Part shown: positions 15,691 to 25,289 of the stretch, one piece after another
How positions within the stretch are numbered: the stretch's first letter is position 1
How the letters are laid out: the number at the start of each line of letters is the position of its first letter
Assembly (NCBI RefSeq): GCF_001423295.1
Contig: NZ_LMNG01000001.1
Span: 186,829 to 250,828, forward strand
From: Methylobacterium sp. Leaf112
GTDB taxonomy: Bacteria > Pseudomonadota > Alphaproteobacteria > Rhizobiales > Beijerinckiaceae
Direction of reading: 5' to 3'
Length of the DNA: 64,000 nt
The notes under the pieces: model-generated
What the model was told of the DNA's origin: nothing
Database searches by the model: none
Seen by the model: only the letters and a program-made list of their open reading frames with translations
Program-made: the position numbers and the translations under genes

Positions 15691-16665
15691 ATGGCCGAGT
15701 CCGTCCACGCCGCCACCCGCACGCCCGGCCACGGCCATATCTTCGGATCCATCACCGAAACCATCGGCAACACGCCCCTGGTGCGCCTCAACCGCATCAC
15801 CAAGGAGCGCGGCATCGATGCCGAGATCCTGCTCAAGCTCGAGTTCTTCAACCCCATCGCCAGCGTCAAGGACCGTATCGGCGTCAACATGATCGACGCC
15901 CTGGAGGCGTCCGGCAAGCTCAAGCCCGGCGGCACCCTGGTCGAGCCGACCTCCGGCAACACCGGCATCGCGCTGGCGTTCGTAGCGGCGGCGCGCGGCT
16001 ACCGCCTCATCCTCGTCATGCCCGAGACCATGTCCCTGGAGCGCCGCAAGATGCTGGCGTTCCTCGGTGCGGAACTCGCCCTCACCCCCGGCCCGCAGGG
16101 CATGAAGGGCGCGATCGCGAAGGCCGAGGAACTCATCAACGAGATCCCGGGCGCGATCATGCCGCAGCAATTCTCGAACCCGGCCAATCCGGAGATCCAC
16201 CGCAAGACCACGGCCGAGGAGATCTGGAACGACACCCAGGGCCAGCTCGATGCCTTCGTGGCGGGTGTCGGCACCGGCGGCACCATCACGGGCGTCGGCT
16301 CGGTCCTCAAGCCCCGTCTGCCCGGCCTCAAGGTCGTGGCGGTGGAGCCGACGGATTCGCCGGTGATCTCCGGCGGCCAGCCCGGCCCCCACAAGATCCA
16401 GGGCATCGGCGCCGGCTTCATCCCGGACAACCTCGACCGGTCCGTCGTCGACGAGGTGATCACCGTCTCGAACCAGACCGCCTTCGATACGGCGCGGCTG
16501 CTGGCCAAGCTCGAAGGGATCCCCGGCGGCATTTCCACCGGTGGCAACGTCGCCGCGGCCCTCGAACTCGCCGCCCGCCCGGAGTTCAAGGGCAAGCGCA
16601 TCGTCACCGTCGCCTGCTCCTTCGCCGAGCGCTACATCTCCTCGGCTCTGTTCGAGGGCATCTGA
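15691..16665 (+). CDS. cysK: Cysteine synthase (O-acetylserine sulfhydrylase)
   Basis: A 324-residue PLP enzyme converting O-acetylserine and sulfide to cysteine. Diagnostic pieces: [13 protein letters not shown], the PLP lysine in [14 protein letters not shown] (about residue 55), the substrate loop [17 protein letters not shown], the phosphate-binding [18 protein letters not shown] and the C-terminal [13 protein letters not shown]. Start ATG 15691 follows AGGAGATCACC, an ideal ribosome binding site; the 36 residues added by an upstream ATG (15583) do not belong to the family. Upstream, ATTCC (15526-15530) and GGAAT (15540-15544) form a small inverted repeat that could be an operator. A terminator hairpin follows the gene. 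Confidence 0.95.
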   Translation: MAESVHAATRTPGHGHIFGSITETIGNTPLVRLNRITKERGIDAEILLKLEFFNPIASVKDRIGVNMIDALEASGKLKPGGTLVEPTSGNTGIALAFVAAARGYRLILVMPETMSLERRKMLAFLGAELALTPGPQGMKGAIAKAEELINEIPGAIMPQQFSNPANPEIHRKTTAEEIWNDTQGQLDAFVAGVGTGGTITGVGSVLKPRLPGLKVVAVEPTDSPVISGGQPGPHKIQGIGAGFIPDNLDRSVVDEVITVSNQTAFDTARLLAKLEGIPGGISTGGNVAAALELAARPEFKGKRIVTVACSFAERYISSALFEGI

Positions 16666-16673
16666 GACCGCCC

Positions 16674-16701
16674 GTGGGACACGGCCTTTCCCGTGTCCCA
16701 C
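16674..16701 (+). terminator. Hairpin after cysK
   Basis: GTGGGACACGG (16674-16684) pairs perfectly with CCGTGTCCCAC (16691-16701) around a 6-nt loop, starting 8 nt after the cysK stop. There is no T-run, so it may pause or stabilise as well as terminate. Confidence 0.65.
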
Positions 16702-16765
16702 CCGCCGGTTTCGGCGAAGCCGTGAGTCCAGGCCACCGACCCCTCGACCAGAACGGTGTGATCCC

Positions 16766-18031
16766 TTGGCCTCCACGGTGCTCTATCATCTTCGGCGCGG
16801 TGCCCGCCGACCGTGGGTGCGGGTCGCCCTGTTCAGCGTGGCGGGCGTGGGCGCGGCCCTCGCCTCGGCCCTGCTCGCCCCCCTGATCCCGCCCGATCTC
16901 GGGAACTCCATCGGCGCCAACGCCGTCGACCAGATCCTGTCGCTGCTCGCCACCAGCATGCTGCCGGTGGCGACGTTCTCCCTGGCCACCATGGTCCAGG
17001 CCTATGGCGGCGCCACCAACACGGCGACTCCGCGGGCCGTGACGTTGCTCATGGAGGACACCCGCGCCCAGACGGCGGTGGGCAGCTTCATCGGCGCGTT
17101 CGTCTACGGCGTCGTCGGTCTCATCGCCCTCAAGGCCCATATCTACGGCGAGCAGGGCCGCGTGATCCTGTTCGGCCTCACCCTCGTCGTCCTCGTACTG
17201 GTGGTGGTGACGCTGGTGCGCTGGATCGACACCCTGTCGCATCTCGGCCGCGTCGGGGAGACCATCGACGCCATCGAGGTCGCCGCGAGCGACGCCATCC
17301 GGCGGCGGGCGGACGCGCCCTATCTCGGCGGCCTGCCCTGGTGTCCGGCGCCCGCAGGCGCGACCCGGATCGTGGCGGCGCGCGCGGGCTACGTCCAGCA
17401 TGTCGACGCCGCCGGCCTTCAGGCCGCCGCCGAGGCGAAGGGCCTCGTTGTTCACGTCGCGGCTTTGCCGGGCCGTTTCGTCCATGCCGGTCGCCTGCTG
17501 GCAGAGATCGCCGCCCCGACCCATGAACCCGTCGACGACGCGACGCAGGCGCGTCTCGTCGCTGCTTTCGTCATAGGGGCACGCCGCACCTTCGACGACG
17601 ATCCCCGCTTCGGCGTCATCGTCCTCACGGAGGTGGCCTCCCGGGGCCTGTCGAGCGCCATCAACGATCCCGGCACCGTCGTGGACGTGCTCGGGGCCCT
17701 GGTGCGCGTGCTCGCCCTTTGGAGCGAGCGGAGGGCCATGGCCCCGGCCGCGCCCCTCCATCCGCGCCTGCGCGTGCCCGGCATCACCACGGACGAGTTG
17801 TTCGAGGACGCGTTCGCCCCCATCGCCCGCGATGGGGCCGGTACGGTGACGGTCGGCCTGCGCCTGCAGAAGGCGCTGTCCGCCCTGTACGCGATGGGTG
17901 ACGCGGAGTTCGCCCGCGCGGCGCGGCATCACGCCGACCTCGCCCTCGTGCGGGCGGAAGCGGTTCTGTCCATCCCGGCCGATCTGGCGGTCCTGCGGGC
18001 GGCCCGCGACGATCTCGGTCGTCCGGATTGA
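16766..18031 (+). CDS. DUF2254-type integral membrane protein
   Basis: A 421-residue protein. The N-terminal half has four likely membrane helices (VALFSVAGVGAALASALLAP; ILSLLATSMLPVATFSLATM; AVGSFIGAFVYGVVGLIALK; VILFGLTLVVLVLVVVTLVR); between helices 2 and 3 is MVQAYGGATNTATPRAVTLL, the conserved part of DUF2254 proteins. The C-terminal half is soluble (VVAFVIGARR-like and LTEVASRGLSSAINDPGTVV), also a family feature. The function of DUF2254 is unknown; a channel or transporter is often suggested. Start is TTG 16766 (MASTVLYHL) or GTG 16778 (MLYHL); no ATG is available in the right place. It lies 65 nt after the cysK terminator hairpin. Confidence 0.82.
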   Translation: MASTVLYHLRRGARRPWVRVALFSVAGVGAALASALLAPLIPPDLGNSIGANAVDQILSLLATSMLPVATFSLATMVQAYGGATNTATPRAVTLLMEDTRAQTAVGSFIGAFVYGVVGLIALKAHIYGEQGRVILFGLTLVVLVLVVVTLVRWIDTLSHLGRVGETIDAIEVAASDAIRRRADAPYLGGLPWCPAPAGATRIVAARAGYVQHVDAAGLQAAAEAKGLVVHVAALPGRFVHAGRLLAEIAAPTHEPVDDATQARLVAAFVIGARRTFDDDPRFGVIVLTEVASRGLSSAINDPGTVVDVLGALVRVLALWSERRAMAPAAPLHPRLRVPGITTDELFEDAFAPIARDGAGTVTVGLRLQKALSALYAMGDAEFARAARHHADLALVRAEAVLSIPADLAVLRAARDDLGRPD

Positions 18032-18083
18032 AGCAACCGGGCGCCCCCAGGCGCCGTTGTTCCCGTAACCACGGAGGACACCC

Positions 18084-18422
18084 ATGACCGACGAGCCACG
18101 CGAGCGCCCCTCGCTGAAGGATTTCGACGCTTACGCCGATCGCAACGGCCAGGATCTCGGCCAGGACGACGCCCGCGACATCGGCCTTCCCTCCCGGACG
18201 CAGGCGGACTTGAGGGGCGATCCGTCCGGCGAGGCGGAGACCGCGCGTATCGCCTCGGGCACGCCCGGCTCCGATGCCACCGACGAGACTGAGGCCGAGA
18301 CGCCCCCGGAGAATCTGCGCCGCCTCGGCGATGCCGCGCAGAAGTCCGGTGGCCCCGAGGGTGCCGCCGCCGAGGCCATCGATCGGGCGACCGCCCCGGT
18401 CGGCACCGACGCGAAGGCCTAG
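18084..18422 (+). CDS. Hydrophilic acidic small protein, unknown function
   Basis: A 112-residue protein without hydrophobic segments, rich in D, E, A, G and T: MTDEPRERPSLKDFDAYADR, GQDLGQDDARDIGLPSRTQA, ending ATAPVGTDAKA. A good ribosome binding site (GGAGGACACCC) precedes the ATG. Such compositions are typical of intrinsically disordered, stress-related proteins of this group; the next gene is of the same kind and starts 5 nt after the stop, so they form a pair. No known domain recognised. Confidence 0.72.
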   Translation: MTDEPRERPSLKDFDAYADRNGQDLGQDDARDIGLPSRTQADLRGDPSGEAETARIASGTPGSDATDETEAETPPENLRRLGDAAQKSGGPEGAAAEAIDRATAPVGTDAKA

Positions 18423-18426
18423 AATC

Positions 18427-18675
18427 ATGGTGGAGAAGTCCAATCCCACCGACGCCGCCACCCGCAAGCCGGACGACGACGTCGGCACCCCCGGCGAGCC
18501 GGCCGTAGGCGGTGGCGGTCACACCGCCGATCAATCCGCCATCACCGACCAGACCCCCGGCGGCCTCGCGGACGGGCAACGCAAGGATGACTGGGACCAG
18601 GGGGGTGCCCCGGGCCGCAATACGACCCCTGTCGGCGGATCCTCGGACGGACAATCCGACCGCAGGCGCTCCTGA
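18427..18675 (+). CDS. Hydrophilic small protein, unknown function
   Basis: An 82-residue, glycine- and aspartate-rich protein starting MVEKSNPTDAATRKPDDDVG and ending SSDGQSDRRRS; the middle reads GGLADGQRKDDWDQGGAPGR. No hydrophobic core, so likely disordered. It begins 5 nt after the preceding small gene and is probably cotranscribed with it. The start ATG 18427 is chosen because the 51 residues upstream are arginine/proline-rich noise. Confidence 0.62.
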   Translation: MVEKSNPTDAATRKPDDDVGTPGEPAVGGGGHTADQSAITDQTPGGLADGQRKDDWDQGGAPGRNTTPVGGSSDGQSDRRRS

Positions 18676-18813
18676 ACCACACGGGTTCCCGCCGAGCATC
18701 GAGCGTGTCCGCCTGTGGTGGGCCCGTTCGATGGGCCGGCGTGGACCCGACTCGCCGGATATGCCAAACGAGCGCCCGGGCGAAACTCATTCGCACGGCT
18801 CGAGCAGGACTTC

Positions 18814-21800
18814 ATGCGGCGCTTCTCCAGGACGATCGCGGATTTCTCCAAGTCCCGTGCGGCGCGACCTTCGCCCAAGACGATCCGTCTCTTCGACAAG
18901 CTCTTGGATCGGACGTTCTACCTCGCCGACAATCCGGACGTCGCGGCGCAGGGCACCGATCCCATGCGCCACTTCATCGAGCACGGCGAGGCCGAGGGGC
19001 GAAGCCTTCATCCGCTGTTCGATCCGGTCTGGTACCGGGAGACCAACCCGACAGCCGGTCCGCTTCCCCTGCGGCACTTCCTGTCCGGCCAGGGGGGCGA
19101 TCCGCATCCGCTCTTCGACGGCCGGTGGTACCGCCAGACCTATCCGGACGTGGTCGGCTCGAACCTCGATGCCTTCCTCCACTACATCGAGCACGGTGCC
19201 CGCGAGGGCCGCGATCCGCATCCGCTGTTCGATACCGCCTGGTATGTTGCACGCCAACCCGAGGCCCGCCGCGCGCCCCTCGTCCATTACCTCTCCGGGC
19301 AGGGGACCTGGCCGCATCCGCTGTTCGACGACGTCTGGTACCGACAGGCGCATGCGAAGTCCCTCGCCAGCGGTCTGAACCCCCTTGTCCAGTACGTCGC
19401 CGGGGGATGGCGCGAGCACAATCCGAACCCGTTCTTCCACCTCTACTGGTATTCCGATCAAGTGCCCGAACTGGCCGGGCGTGCGAGCAATCCGCTGATC
19501 CACTATGTGCGGACCGGTGAAGCCGCCGGCCTCCAGCCGCATCCGCTGTTCGATCCCGAGTGGTACCGCGCGCAATGCGCCGGAGCCGCCCTGCCCGGCG
19601 AGCCCCTGGCCTCGCCCCTGGCCGATTTTCTCCACCGGGGTGGTCCCGCCGGCTTGAGTTCGCACCGGCTCATCGATCCGGCCTGGTATTATTCCGTCAA
19701 TTCCGACGTGGCTGAACAGAACGTTCCGGCGGCGCGTCACTACCTCGCCTATGGCTGGGTCGAGGGCCGCAATCCGCATCCGCTGTTCGACATCCATTAC
19801 TATCGGCGCACGAACCAGGACGTCGCCGATGCCGGCCTGGAGCCCCTGACGCACTACGTCGCCAATGGATTTCGCGAGGGCCGCAGCCCGCACCCGCTGT
19901 TCGATACCCGCTTCTACGGGCGTCACAGCCCCGACGTGATCGAGGCCGGACGCGATCCCCTGACCCATTACCTCACCTACGGCGCCGCCGAGGGACGCGA
20001 CCCGAACGGGTTTTTCGATTCCCTCTGGTACACGCGCCAGCACGAGAGCCGGCTCGAGAACGGCAGCCTCAACCCTCTGATCCACTACCTCTCGGCCGGC
20101 GCCCGCGAGAACCGCGATCCCGGCCCGCTCTTCGACCGCGAATTCTACCTCGCGCATAACCAGGACGTCCTGCACGCCGGCATCGATCCGCTCCTGCACT
20201 ACATGACCGGTGGTCATGTCGAGGGCCGCCAGACCCGGCCGCCCGACCGCTGGAGCGAGATCTGCTCGGTCACGGACATTCCGAGCGAGATCCGTCGCGA
20301 CCCGCCGCCTCTGGCCGACCGCGATGTCTGCTTCTTCGTGACCTACACCCCCGACGGACGGGTCCACGACCACACCCTGACGTATCTCTCCGCCCTCAAG
20401 GCCGAGGGGCTGACGGTGGTGGTGATCGTGGCGACGGACGGCCTGTCGCGCGCCCTGCCGCCGGACCTCGACGCCATGGACGGTCTGCTCGTCCGGATCA
20501 ATCACGGCTGGGATTTCGCCGCCTGGGCGGCAGCCATCGCGACCTTCCCCGATGTGTGGAAGGCCCGTTCCCTCATCCTGACCAACGACAGCATCTACGG
20601 GCCGGTCGATCGCGGCGATTTCGCCCGGGTGATCGCCCGCGTGCGCACCAGCGAGGCCGATCTCGTCGGCCTCACCGACAGCTACCAGGCCCGCCCGCAC
20701 CTGATGAGCTACTTCATCGGGCTCACCCGCACCGGCCTCGCCGCACCCGGCATCCGGCGCCACTGGGCGAACGTGAAGAGCATCCGCGACAAGCTCGAGG
20801 TCATCAAGGCCTACGAGATGACGCCGCTGGCCCATTGGGACGAGGAAGAGGTCGCCGTCGAAATCCTGTTCCCGACGGACGACGACGAGGACCTTCCCGT
20901 CAACCCGACCCTCGTGCGCTGGCGCGAACTCCTCGCGCGCGGCTTTCCGTTCCTGAAGGTCCAGCTCCTGCGGGACACCCTCGAACAGGCCGACCCCACG
21001 GGTTGGGAAACCACCCTCGACGGCAACCCGACCCTGCGCGGAGCCATCGAGCGGCACCTCGCCGTCGTCGCCCCGACGGCCATGATCCCCCCGAAGGGTG
21101 TCGCTGTCCCCGGACCGGATGTCGACGCCGGCAGCATCCTCGAGGACGAGCCCGAAGCGGTGGCCGCGCCCGAGGCGAAGCCCGGGCCGACCCTGCGCCC
21201 GGTGCCGGCGCCGCGTCGGCGCTTCAAGCGCAACGTCGCGGGCCAGACCTTCTACGGCGCCACGCAGAGCATGCGGCCGCGCGAGGCCACGGATCTGGCC
21301 CTCGAAGTCCCGTTCGCCTACGGCCCCGCGGCGGCGGCCGGCCCCGTGGCGGTGATCCTCCACGTCTTCTATCCGGAGATGATGCCCGAGCTGCTCGGGC
21401 GGATCGCCAACATTCCCGTGCGGGCCGACCTCTACGTCTCGACGGACACCCCCGAGAAGCAGGCCGCCATCGAGGCATCGTCCGCCGCCTACGCGAATGG
21501 GTCCGTCGAGGTCCGGGTGTTCCCCAACATCGGCCGCGACATCGCCCCGACGCTCATCGGATTTCGCGACGTCTTCACGCGCTACGACACCTTCCTCCAC
21601 ATCCATTCGAAGAAGTCGCCCCACGATCCGCGCTTCGCCGAGTGGCGGGACTACCTCCTCGACAACCTGCTCGGCTCGCCCGAAGTCGTCGCCTCGGTCC
21701 TGCGCCTGCTGGCCGAGGGTGATGTCGGCGTAGTGTTCTCGCAGCATTTCGGCGAGGTGCGCCCCCTCCTGAACTGGGGTTACGATTTCGACTTGGCAAA

Positions 21801-23349
21801 GGACCTCCTGGCCAGGGCCGGCGTGACCCTGCGCAAGGACTACGTCCTCGATTTTCCGTCGAGCTCGTTCTTCTGGGGCCGCACCGCCGCCCTGAAGCCC
21901 CTTCTCGACATCGGGCTCGACTGGTCGGACTTCCCGGCGGAAGCCGGGCAGATCGACGGAACCCTGGCGCATGCCATCGAGCGCTCGCTGCTTTACTTCG
22001 CCGAGGCCGCCGGCTTCCGCTGGACCAAGGTGGCACGCGCCGGCACCGGCACGGACGAGACCCTGGTTCCCGTGCCCACGGAGGCCGACGTGGCGACGGG
22101 CCTGACCCGGGTCTATCGTCCCCTGCTCGGCAACCCCCTGCGGCCGAGCCAGCAGCGGCACCTGTTTCCCGACGTGACGCCCGTGGCGACCCGGTCCGAT
22201 CCGAGCTCTCGCCCGCGCCTCAACCTCGTGCTGCCGACCCTGCACCCGAAGCACATCTTCGGAGGCATCACCACGGCCCTGCGCACCTTCGAGGGGCTGG
22301 CGGCCGCACTCGGCGACGGCTTCGACCGCCGGATCATCTGCGGCTACGTCCCCATCGACCTCGAAACCATGGCGGGCATGCCCGATTACCGCCTCGTCTC
22401 CCTCGGCTCGCCCTACGACGCGTTCCCGCGCACCGTCGTCGACGTCAACGATGTCGACAGCGGCGAATTGCCGATCCGGGCCGGCGACATCTTCATGCCC
22501 ACCGCCTGGTGGACCGCCACCAGCAGTTATCTGTTCCAGGAAGCACAGGGCCGCTACCACGGCCGCGAACTGCCGGTGCTGTACCTGATCCAGGACCACG
22601 AGCCGGGCTTCTACGGCTGGTCGTCGAACTACTCGATGTCGCGGGCCACCTACGCCAACCCCGACAAGACCATCGCGCTCATCAATTCGGAAGAGCTGGC
22701 GAACTACATGCTGCGGCACTACGCACTGACCGATGCCAGCATCGTGCGCTACGCCGCCAATGCGAAGATCCGCGGCGCCTTGAGCGTGAAGAAGCGCGAG
22801 CGCATCATCCTCGTCTACGGGCGTCCCTCGACCCCGCGCAACTGCTTCGAGACCCTGTGCGCCGGCCTCTCGCTCTGGCAGCAGGCCGAACCGACGTTGG
22901 CGGCGAAATGGCGGATCGTCTCGGCGGGCGAGGATTACGATCCCGCACGGGCCGGCGGCGTCTACAACCTCGAGGTCTGCGGCAAGCTCTCCCTGGAGGA
23001 TTACGCCGACATCCTCAGCCGCGCCTCCGTCGGCGTGTCCCTGATGGTGTCGCCGCATCCGAGCTATCCGCCCCTGGAGATGGCCCATGCGGGCCTGCGC
23101 ACGATCACCAACGCGTACGAGTGCAAGAATCTGAGTGAGCGCAGTCCCAATCTCACGTCCCTCGATTCGCTCACGCCCGACACCCTGGCGCAAGCGCTCA
23201 CCGCCCTGACGCGGGAAGCCGAGGCGGAGATCGGCCGTGTCCGGCCGTTCTGCGAAATCGCTGCCCTGCCCTGCCCCCTGCCGGATTACGACCCGGCGGT
23301 CCTGGCAGAACGCCTGCAGGGTCTCGTCGGGGCGCCGGCGGAGGCGTGA
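18814..23349 (+). CDS. Giant multi-module glycosyltransferase (repeats + RgpF-like + WsaF-like)
   Basis: A 1511-residue protein. Residues about 30-475 are 12 tandem units of roughly 37 residues (consensus HPLFDxxWYxxxxPDVxxxG, xxPLxHYLxxGxxEGRDP). Next comes a region with DRDVCFFVTYTPDGRVHDHT and SLILTNDSIYGPV, then a second block VAVILHVFYPEMMPELLGRI, DTFLHIHSKKSPHD, SSSFFWGRTAALKPLLD; both resemble rhamnan synthesis protein F (RgpF). The last ~370 residues (LNLVLPTLHPKHIFGGITTA, LPVLYLIQDHEPGFYGWSS, GRPSTPRNCFETLCAGLSLW, ASVGVSLMVSPHPSYPPLEM) look like a WsaF-type GT-B rhamnosyltransferase. Together this suggests assembly of a rhamnose-rich surface polysaccharide by one polypeptide. Start ATG 18814 is preferred over GTG 18715, which would add 33 atypical residues. 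It is far from other sugar genes except the GT4 at 14403. Confidence 0.88.
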   Translation: MRRFSRTIADFSKSRAARPSPKTIRLFDKLLDRTFYLADNPDVAAQGTDPMRHFIEHGEAEGRSLHPLFDPVWYRETNPTAGPLPLRHFLSGQGGDPHPLFDGRWYRQTYPDVVGSNLDAFLHYIEHGAREGRDPHPLFDTAWYVARQPEARRAPLVHYLSGQGTWPHPLFDDVWYRQAHAKSLASGLNPLVQYVAGGWREHNPNPFFHLYWYSDQVPELAGRASNPLIHYVRTGEAAGLQPHPLFDPEWYRAQCAGAALPGEPLASPLADFLHRGGPAGLSSHRLIDPAWYYSVNSDVAEQNVPAARHYLAYGWVEGRNPHPLFDIHYYRRTNQDVADAGLEPLTHYVANGFREGRSPHPLFDTRFYGRHSPDVIEAGRDPLTHYLTYGAAEGRDPNGFFDSLWYTRQHESRLENGSLNPLIHYLSAGARENRDPGPLFDREFYLAHNQDVLHAGIDPLLHYMTGGHVEGRQTRPPDRWSEICSVTDIPSEIRRDPPPLADRDVCFFVTYTPDGRVHDHTLTYLSALKAEGLTVVVIVATDGLSRALPPDLDAMDGLLVRINHGWDFAAWAAAIATFPDVWKARSLILTNDSIYGPVDRGDFARVIARVRTSEADLVGLTDSYQARPHLMSYFIGLTRTGLAAPGIRRHWANVKSIRDKLEVIKAYEMTPLAHWDEEEVAVEILFPTDDDEDLPVNPTLVRWRELLARGFPFLKVQLLRDTLEQADPTGWETTLDGNPTLRGAIERHLAVVAPTAMIPPKGVAVPGPDVDAGSILEDEPEAVAAPEAKPGPTLRPVPAPRRRFKRNVAGQTFYGATQSMRPREATDLALEVPFAYGPAAAAGPVAVILHVFYPEMMPELLGRIANIPVRADLYVSTDTPEKQAAIEASSAAYANGSVEVRVFPNIGRDIAPTLIGFRDVFTRYDTFLHIHSKKSPHDPRFAEWRDYLLDNLLGSPEVVASVLRLLAEGDVGVVFSQHFGEVRPLLNWGYDFDLAKDLLARAGVTLRKDYVLDFPSSSFFWGRTAALKPLLDIGLDWSDFPAEAGQIDGTLAHAIERSLLYFAEAAGFRWTKVARAGTGTDETLVPVPTEADVATGLTRVYRPLLGNPLRPSQQRHLFPDVTPVATRSDPSSRPRLNLVLPTLHPKHIFGGITTALRTFEGLAAALGDGFDRRIICGYVPIDLETMAGMPDYRLVSLGSPYDAFPRTVVDVNDVDSGELPIRAGDIFMPTAWWTATSSYLFQEAQGRYHGRELPVLYLIQDHEPGFYGWSSNYSMSRATYANPDKTIALINSEELANYMLRHYALTDASIVRYAANAKIRGALSVKKRERIILVYGRPSTPRNCFETLCAGLSLWQQAEPTLAAKWRIVSAGEDYDPARAGGVYNLEVCGKLSLEDYADILSRASVGVSLMVSPHPSYPPLEMAHAGLRTITNAYECKNLSERSPNLTSLDSLTPDTLAQALTALTREAEAEIGRVRPFCEIAALPCPLPDYDPAVLAERLQGLVGAPAEA
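18901..20238 (+). repeat. Twelve tandem 37-residue coding repeats
   Basis: Protein-level repeats inside the giant glycosyltransferase. Each unit has an HPLFD start, an aromatic pair (WY, YY or FY), a middle often reading PDV, an HY/HF aromatic motif and a G-x2-EGR-type turn. Units 2, 4 and 7 are irregular (for example LSGQGGDP and LSGQGTWP instead of the GxxEGRDP turn), showing old divergence. DNA identity between units is moderate, so recent expansion is not evident. Confidence 0.85.
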
Positions 23350-23611
23350 CGGCTTTCGGCTGACCGTCGAACCCCGGAAGATCGGGGGCCCCGCCCAGGG
23401 TGGCCCTGCGCAACGGTTCGTCGGCGCTCGCGATGCCTTCGAACCGGAGGCGAATGGCGGAGGCGCCGATCGCGGCACCCTCGGGGCCGTTATCCGGGGA
23501 CCGGGGAGGGGACCACAGCCCGGATGGGAGGCCGCTTGGCAGCCCTGTCATTCTATGACCATGTGCGCGGGGTCGGGGGACGGGTCTCCCCGCACAGGGG
23601 AGGCGGCTTGA

Positions 23612-24499
23612 ATGGCGATCGACGGGATCCAGGTTCTGGTCCGGACCGTGACCGGCCATGAGGCCGCGATCCTCGAATCCTGGCTCGGTCTCCTGAAATC
23701 GGGCGGCTCCCTCCAGACCGGGCGCATCCGCGAGGTCGAACTCCAGGCCCAGGCCCGTACCGTGTTCGGGCAGTTGCGCGACGCCCTGGCGTCCGGAGAG
23801 AGCGATGGGCACGCGGCCCCCTACGAGACCCTGCGGGAGACCCTCGCGGACATCTCGCGCTCCCGGGCGATCCAGGGCTTCACGCCCACCGACACGGCCA
23901 ATTTCGTGCTCTCCCTGAAGGAGCCGATCCTCACCGCCCTGGATGCGGCCAACGCCGGCGACATGGCATCCCTCGTCGCCGGCACGCGGGCGGCCAACCG
24001 GCTCCTCGACGGCCTCGGCCTCTACACCATGGAAGTGTTCCAGACCGGTCGCGAGGAGGTCATCGGCCGACAGAGCCAGGAGATCGCCGAACTCTCGACG
24101 CCCGTGGTCCAACTCTGGGACGGCATCCTCGCCCTGCCGCTCATCGGCACCCTCGACAGCGCCCGCACGGGCGTCGTCATGGAGAACCTGCTGCAGGCCA
24201 TCGTCGACGAGGAGGCGGAGATCGCCATCATCGACATCACCGGCGTGCCCACCGTCGACACCCTGGTGGCCCAGCACCTCCTCAAGGCCATCGCCGCCGC
24301 CCGCCTCATGGGTGCCGACTGCATCATCTCGGGCATCCGCCCGCAGATCGCCCAGACCATGGTGCATCTCGGCGTCGAGCTGAACGTCGTCTCGAAGGCG
24401 ACCCTCGCCGACGCCTTCGCCCTCGCACTCCGGCGCACCGGCCGCACCGTGGTGCGCCGCGCCGCGCCCGCGCCCGTCGCGGCCGACGACCGGCGCTGA
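23612..24499 (+). CDS. rsbR: Stressosome sensor RsbR
   Basis: A 295-residue protein. Residues 1-150 form the variable RsbR N-terminal sensor, a non-haem-globin-like helical domain (VTGHEAAILESWLGLLKSGG; AIQGFTPTDTANFVLSLKEP); from about 160 a STAS domain follows (TPVVQLWDGILALPLIGTLD, IAIIDITGVPTVDTLVAQHL), where the Thr in PTVDT matches a phosphorylation site used by RsbT. RsbR and RsbS build the large stressosome core that holds the RsbT kinase until stress. It starts the five-gene operon; the next gene begins 6 nt later. The 262 nt upstream hold no EcfG-type promoter. Confidence 0.9.
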   Translation: MAIDGIQVLVRTVTGHEAAILESWLGLLKSGGSLQTGRIREVELQAQARTVFGQLRDALASGESDGHAAPYETLRETLADISRSRAIQGFTPTDTANFVLSLKEPILTALDAANAGDMASLVAGTRAANRLLDGLGLYTMEVFQTGREEVIGRQSQEIAELSTPVVQLWDGILALPLIGTLDSARTGVVMENLLQAIVDEEAEIAIIDITGVPTVDTLVAQHLLKAIAAARLMGADCIISGIRPQIAQTMVHLGVELNVVSKATLADAFALALRRTGRTVVRRAAPAPVAADDRR

Positions 24500-24505
24500 C
24501 GGTCC

Positions 24506-24904
24506 ATGGACCGGATTCCGATCCTCAAGCTCGGTGGCGCCCTCATCGTCACCATCCAGGTCGACATGCACGACCGTCTCGCCATGGCCCTCGAGGAGGA
24601 CCTGACGAGCCGGATCGCGGCCACGGGCGCGCGCGGCGTGCTCATCGAGATCTCGGCCCTCGAGATCGTCGATTCGTTCATCGGGCGCATGCTCGACAAC
24701 ATCGCCGCCATCTCCCGGGTGCTCGATGCCGAGACCGTGGTGGTGGGCATGCGTCCGGCCGTCGCCATCACCCTGGTCGAGCTCGGATTGACCCTGACGG
24801 GGATCAAGACGGCCCTGAACGTCGAGCGCGGCATGGCCCTGATCCAGGCCCGCCTCGACGAGGACGGCGACCTGGGGAACGCGCGTGCCTCCCGCGAAGA
24901 TTGA
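24506..24904 (+). CDS. rsbS: Stressosome scaffold RsbS
   Basis: A 132-residue single STAS domain: IPILKLGGALIVTIQVDMHD at the start and SALEIVDSFIGRMLDNIAAI in the middle, where the Ser in VDSF aligns with the residue phosphorylated by RsbT. RsbS copies alternate with RsbR in the stressosome shell. Its last 20 nt overlap the rsbT start (GTG 24885), so expression is tightly coupled. The GRMLD and VVVGMRPAVAITLVELGL pieces are typical of RsbS. Confidence 0.9.
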   Translation: MDRIPILKLGGALIVTIQVDMHDRLAMALEEDLTSRIAATGARGVLIEISALEIVDSFIGRMLDNIAAISRVLDAETVVVGMRPAVAITLVELGLTLTGIKTALNVERGMALIQARLDEDGDLGNARASRED

Positions 24905-25289
24905 ACTCCTCCCCATCCGCTCCGGCGACGACGTGGTCCGGGTCCGTCAGGCGACGCGCGCCCGCGCCATCGAGATCGGCCTCAGCCTCGTCGATCAGAC
25001 CAAGATCATCACCGCCGCGAGCGAACTCGCCCGCAACACCCTCGATTACGGCGGCGGCGGCGAGGTTACCGTCGAAGTGGTGCAGGCGGGCGCGCGCCGG
25101 GGCGTGCGCCTGACCTTCGAGGACAGGGGGCCGGGCATTCCCGACATCGCCCGGGCGCTCACCGACCACTACACCACCGGCGGCGGCCTCGGCCTCGGCC
25201 TCGGTGGAGCCAAACGCCTGTCCAACGAGTTCCATATCGAATCGACGCCCGGCGTCGGCACCCGCGTGGTGATCGCGCGCTGGAAATGA
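24885..25289 (+). CDS. rsbT: Switch serine/threonine kinase RsbT
   Basis: A 134-residue GHKL kinase. N box: KIITAASELARNTLDYGGGG (Asn binds Mg-ATP); G1 box: FEDRGPGIPDIARAL; glycine lid: TGGGLGLGLGGAKRLSNEF; final strand: GTRVVIARW. In the partner-switching pathway RsbT phosphorylates RsbR and RsbS, leaves the stressosome and activates the downstream phosphatase or kinase. Start is GTG 24885, inside rsbS; its stop overlaps the next start (ATGA at 25286). Confidence 0.9.
   Translation: MPPAKIELLPIRSGDDVVRVRQATRARAIEIGLSLVDQTKIITAASELARNTLDYGGGGEVTVEVVQAGARRGVRLTFEDRGPGIPDIARALTDHYTTGGGLGLGLGGAKRLSNEFHIESTPGVGTRVVIARWK

Noticed and set aside
18787..23478. Very long minus-strand open frame opposite the giant glycosyltransferase
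   Set aside because: It runs antisense over the whole gene, is rich in R, G, V, D and H in a pattern produced by reading GC-rich codons backwards, and has no domain. The plus-strand protein has clear motifs.
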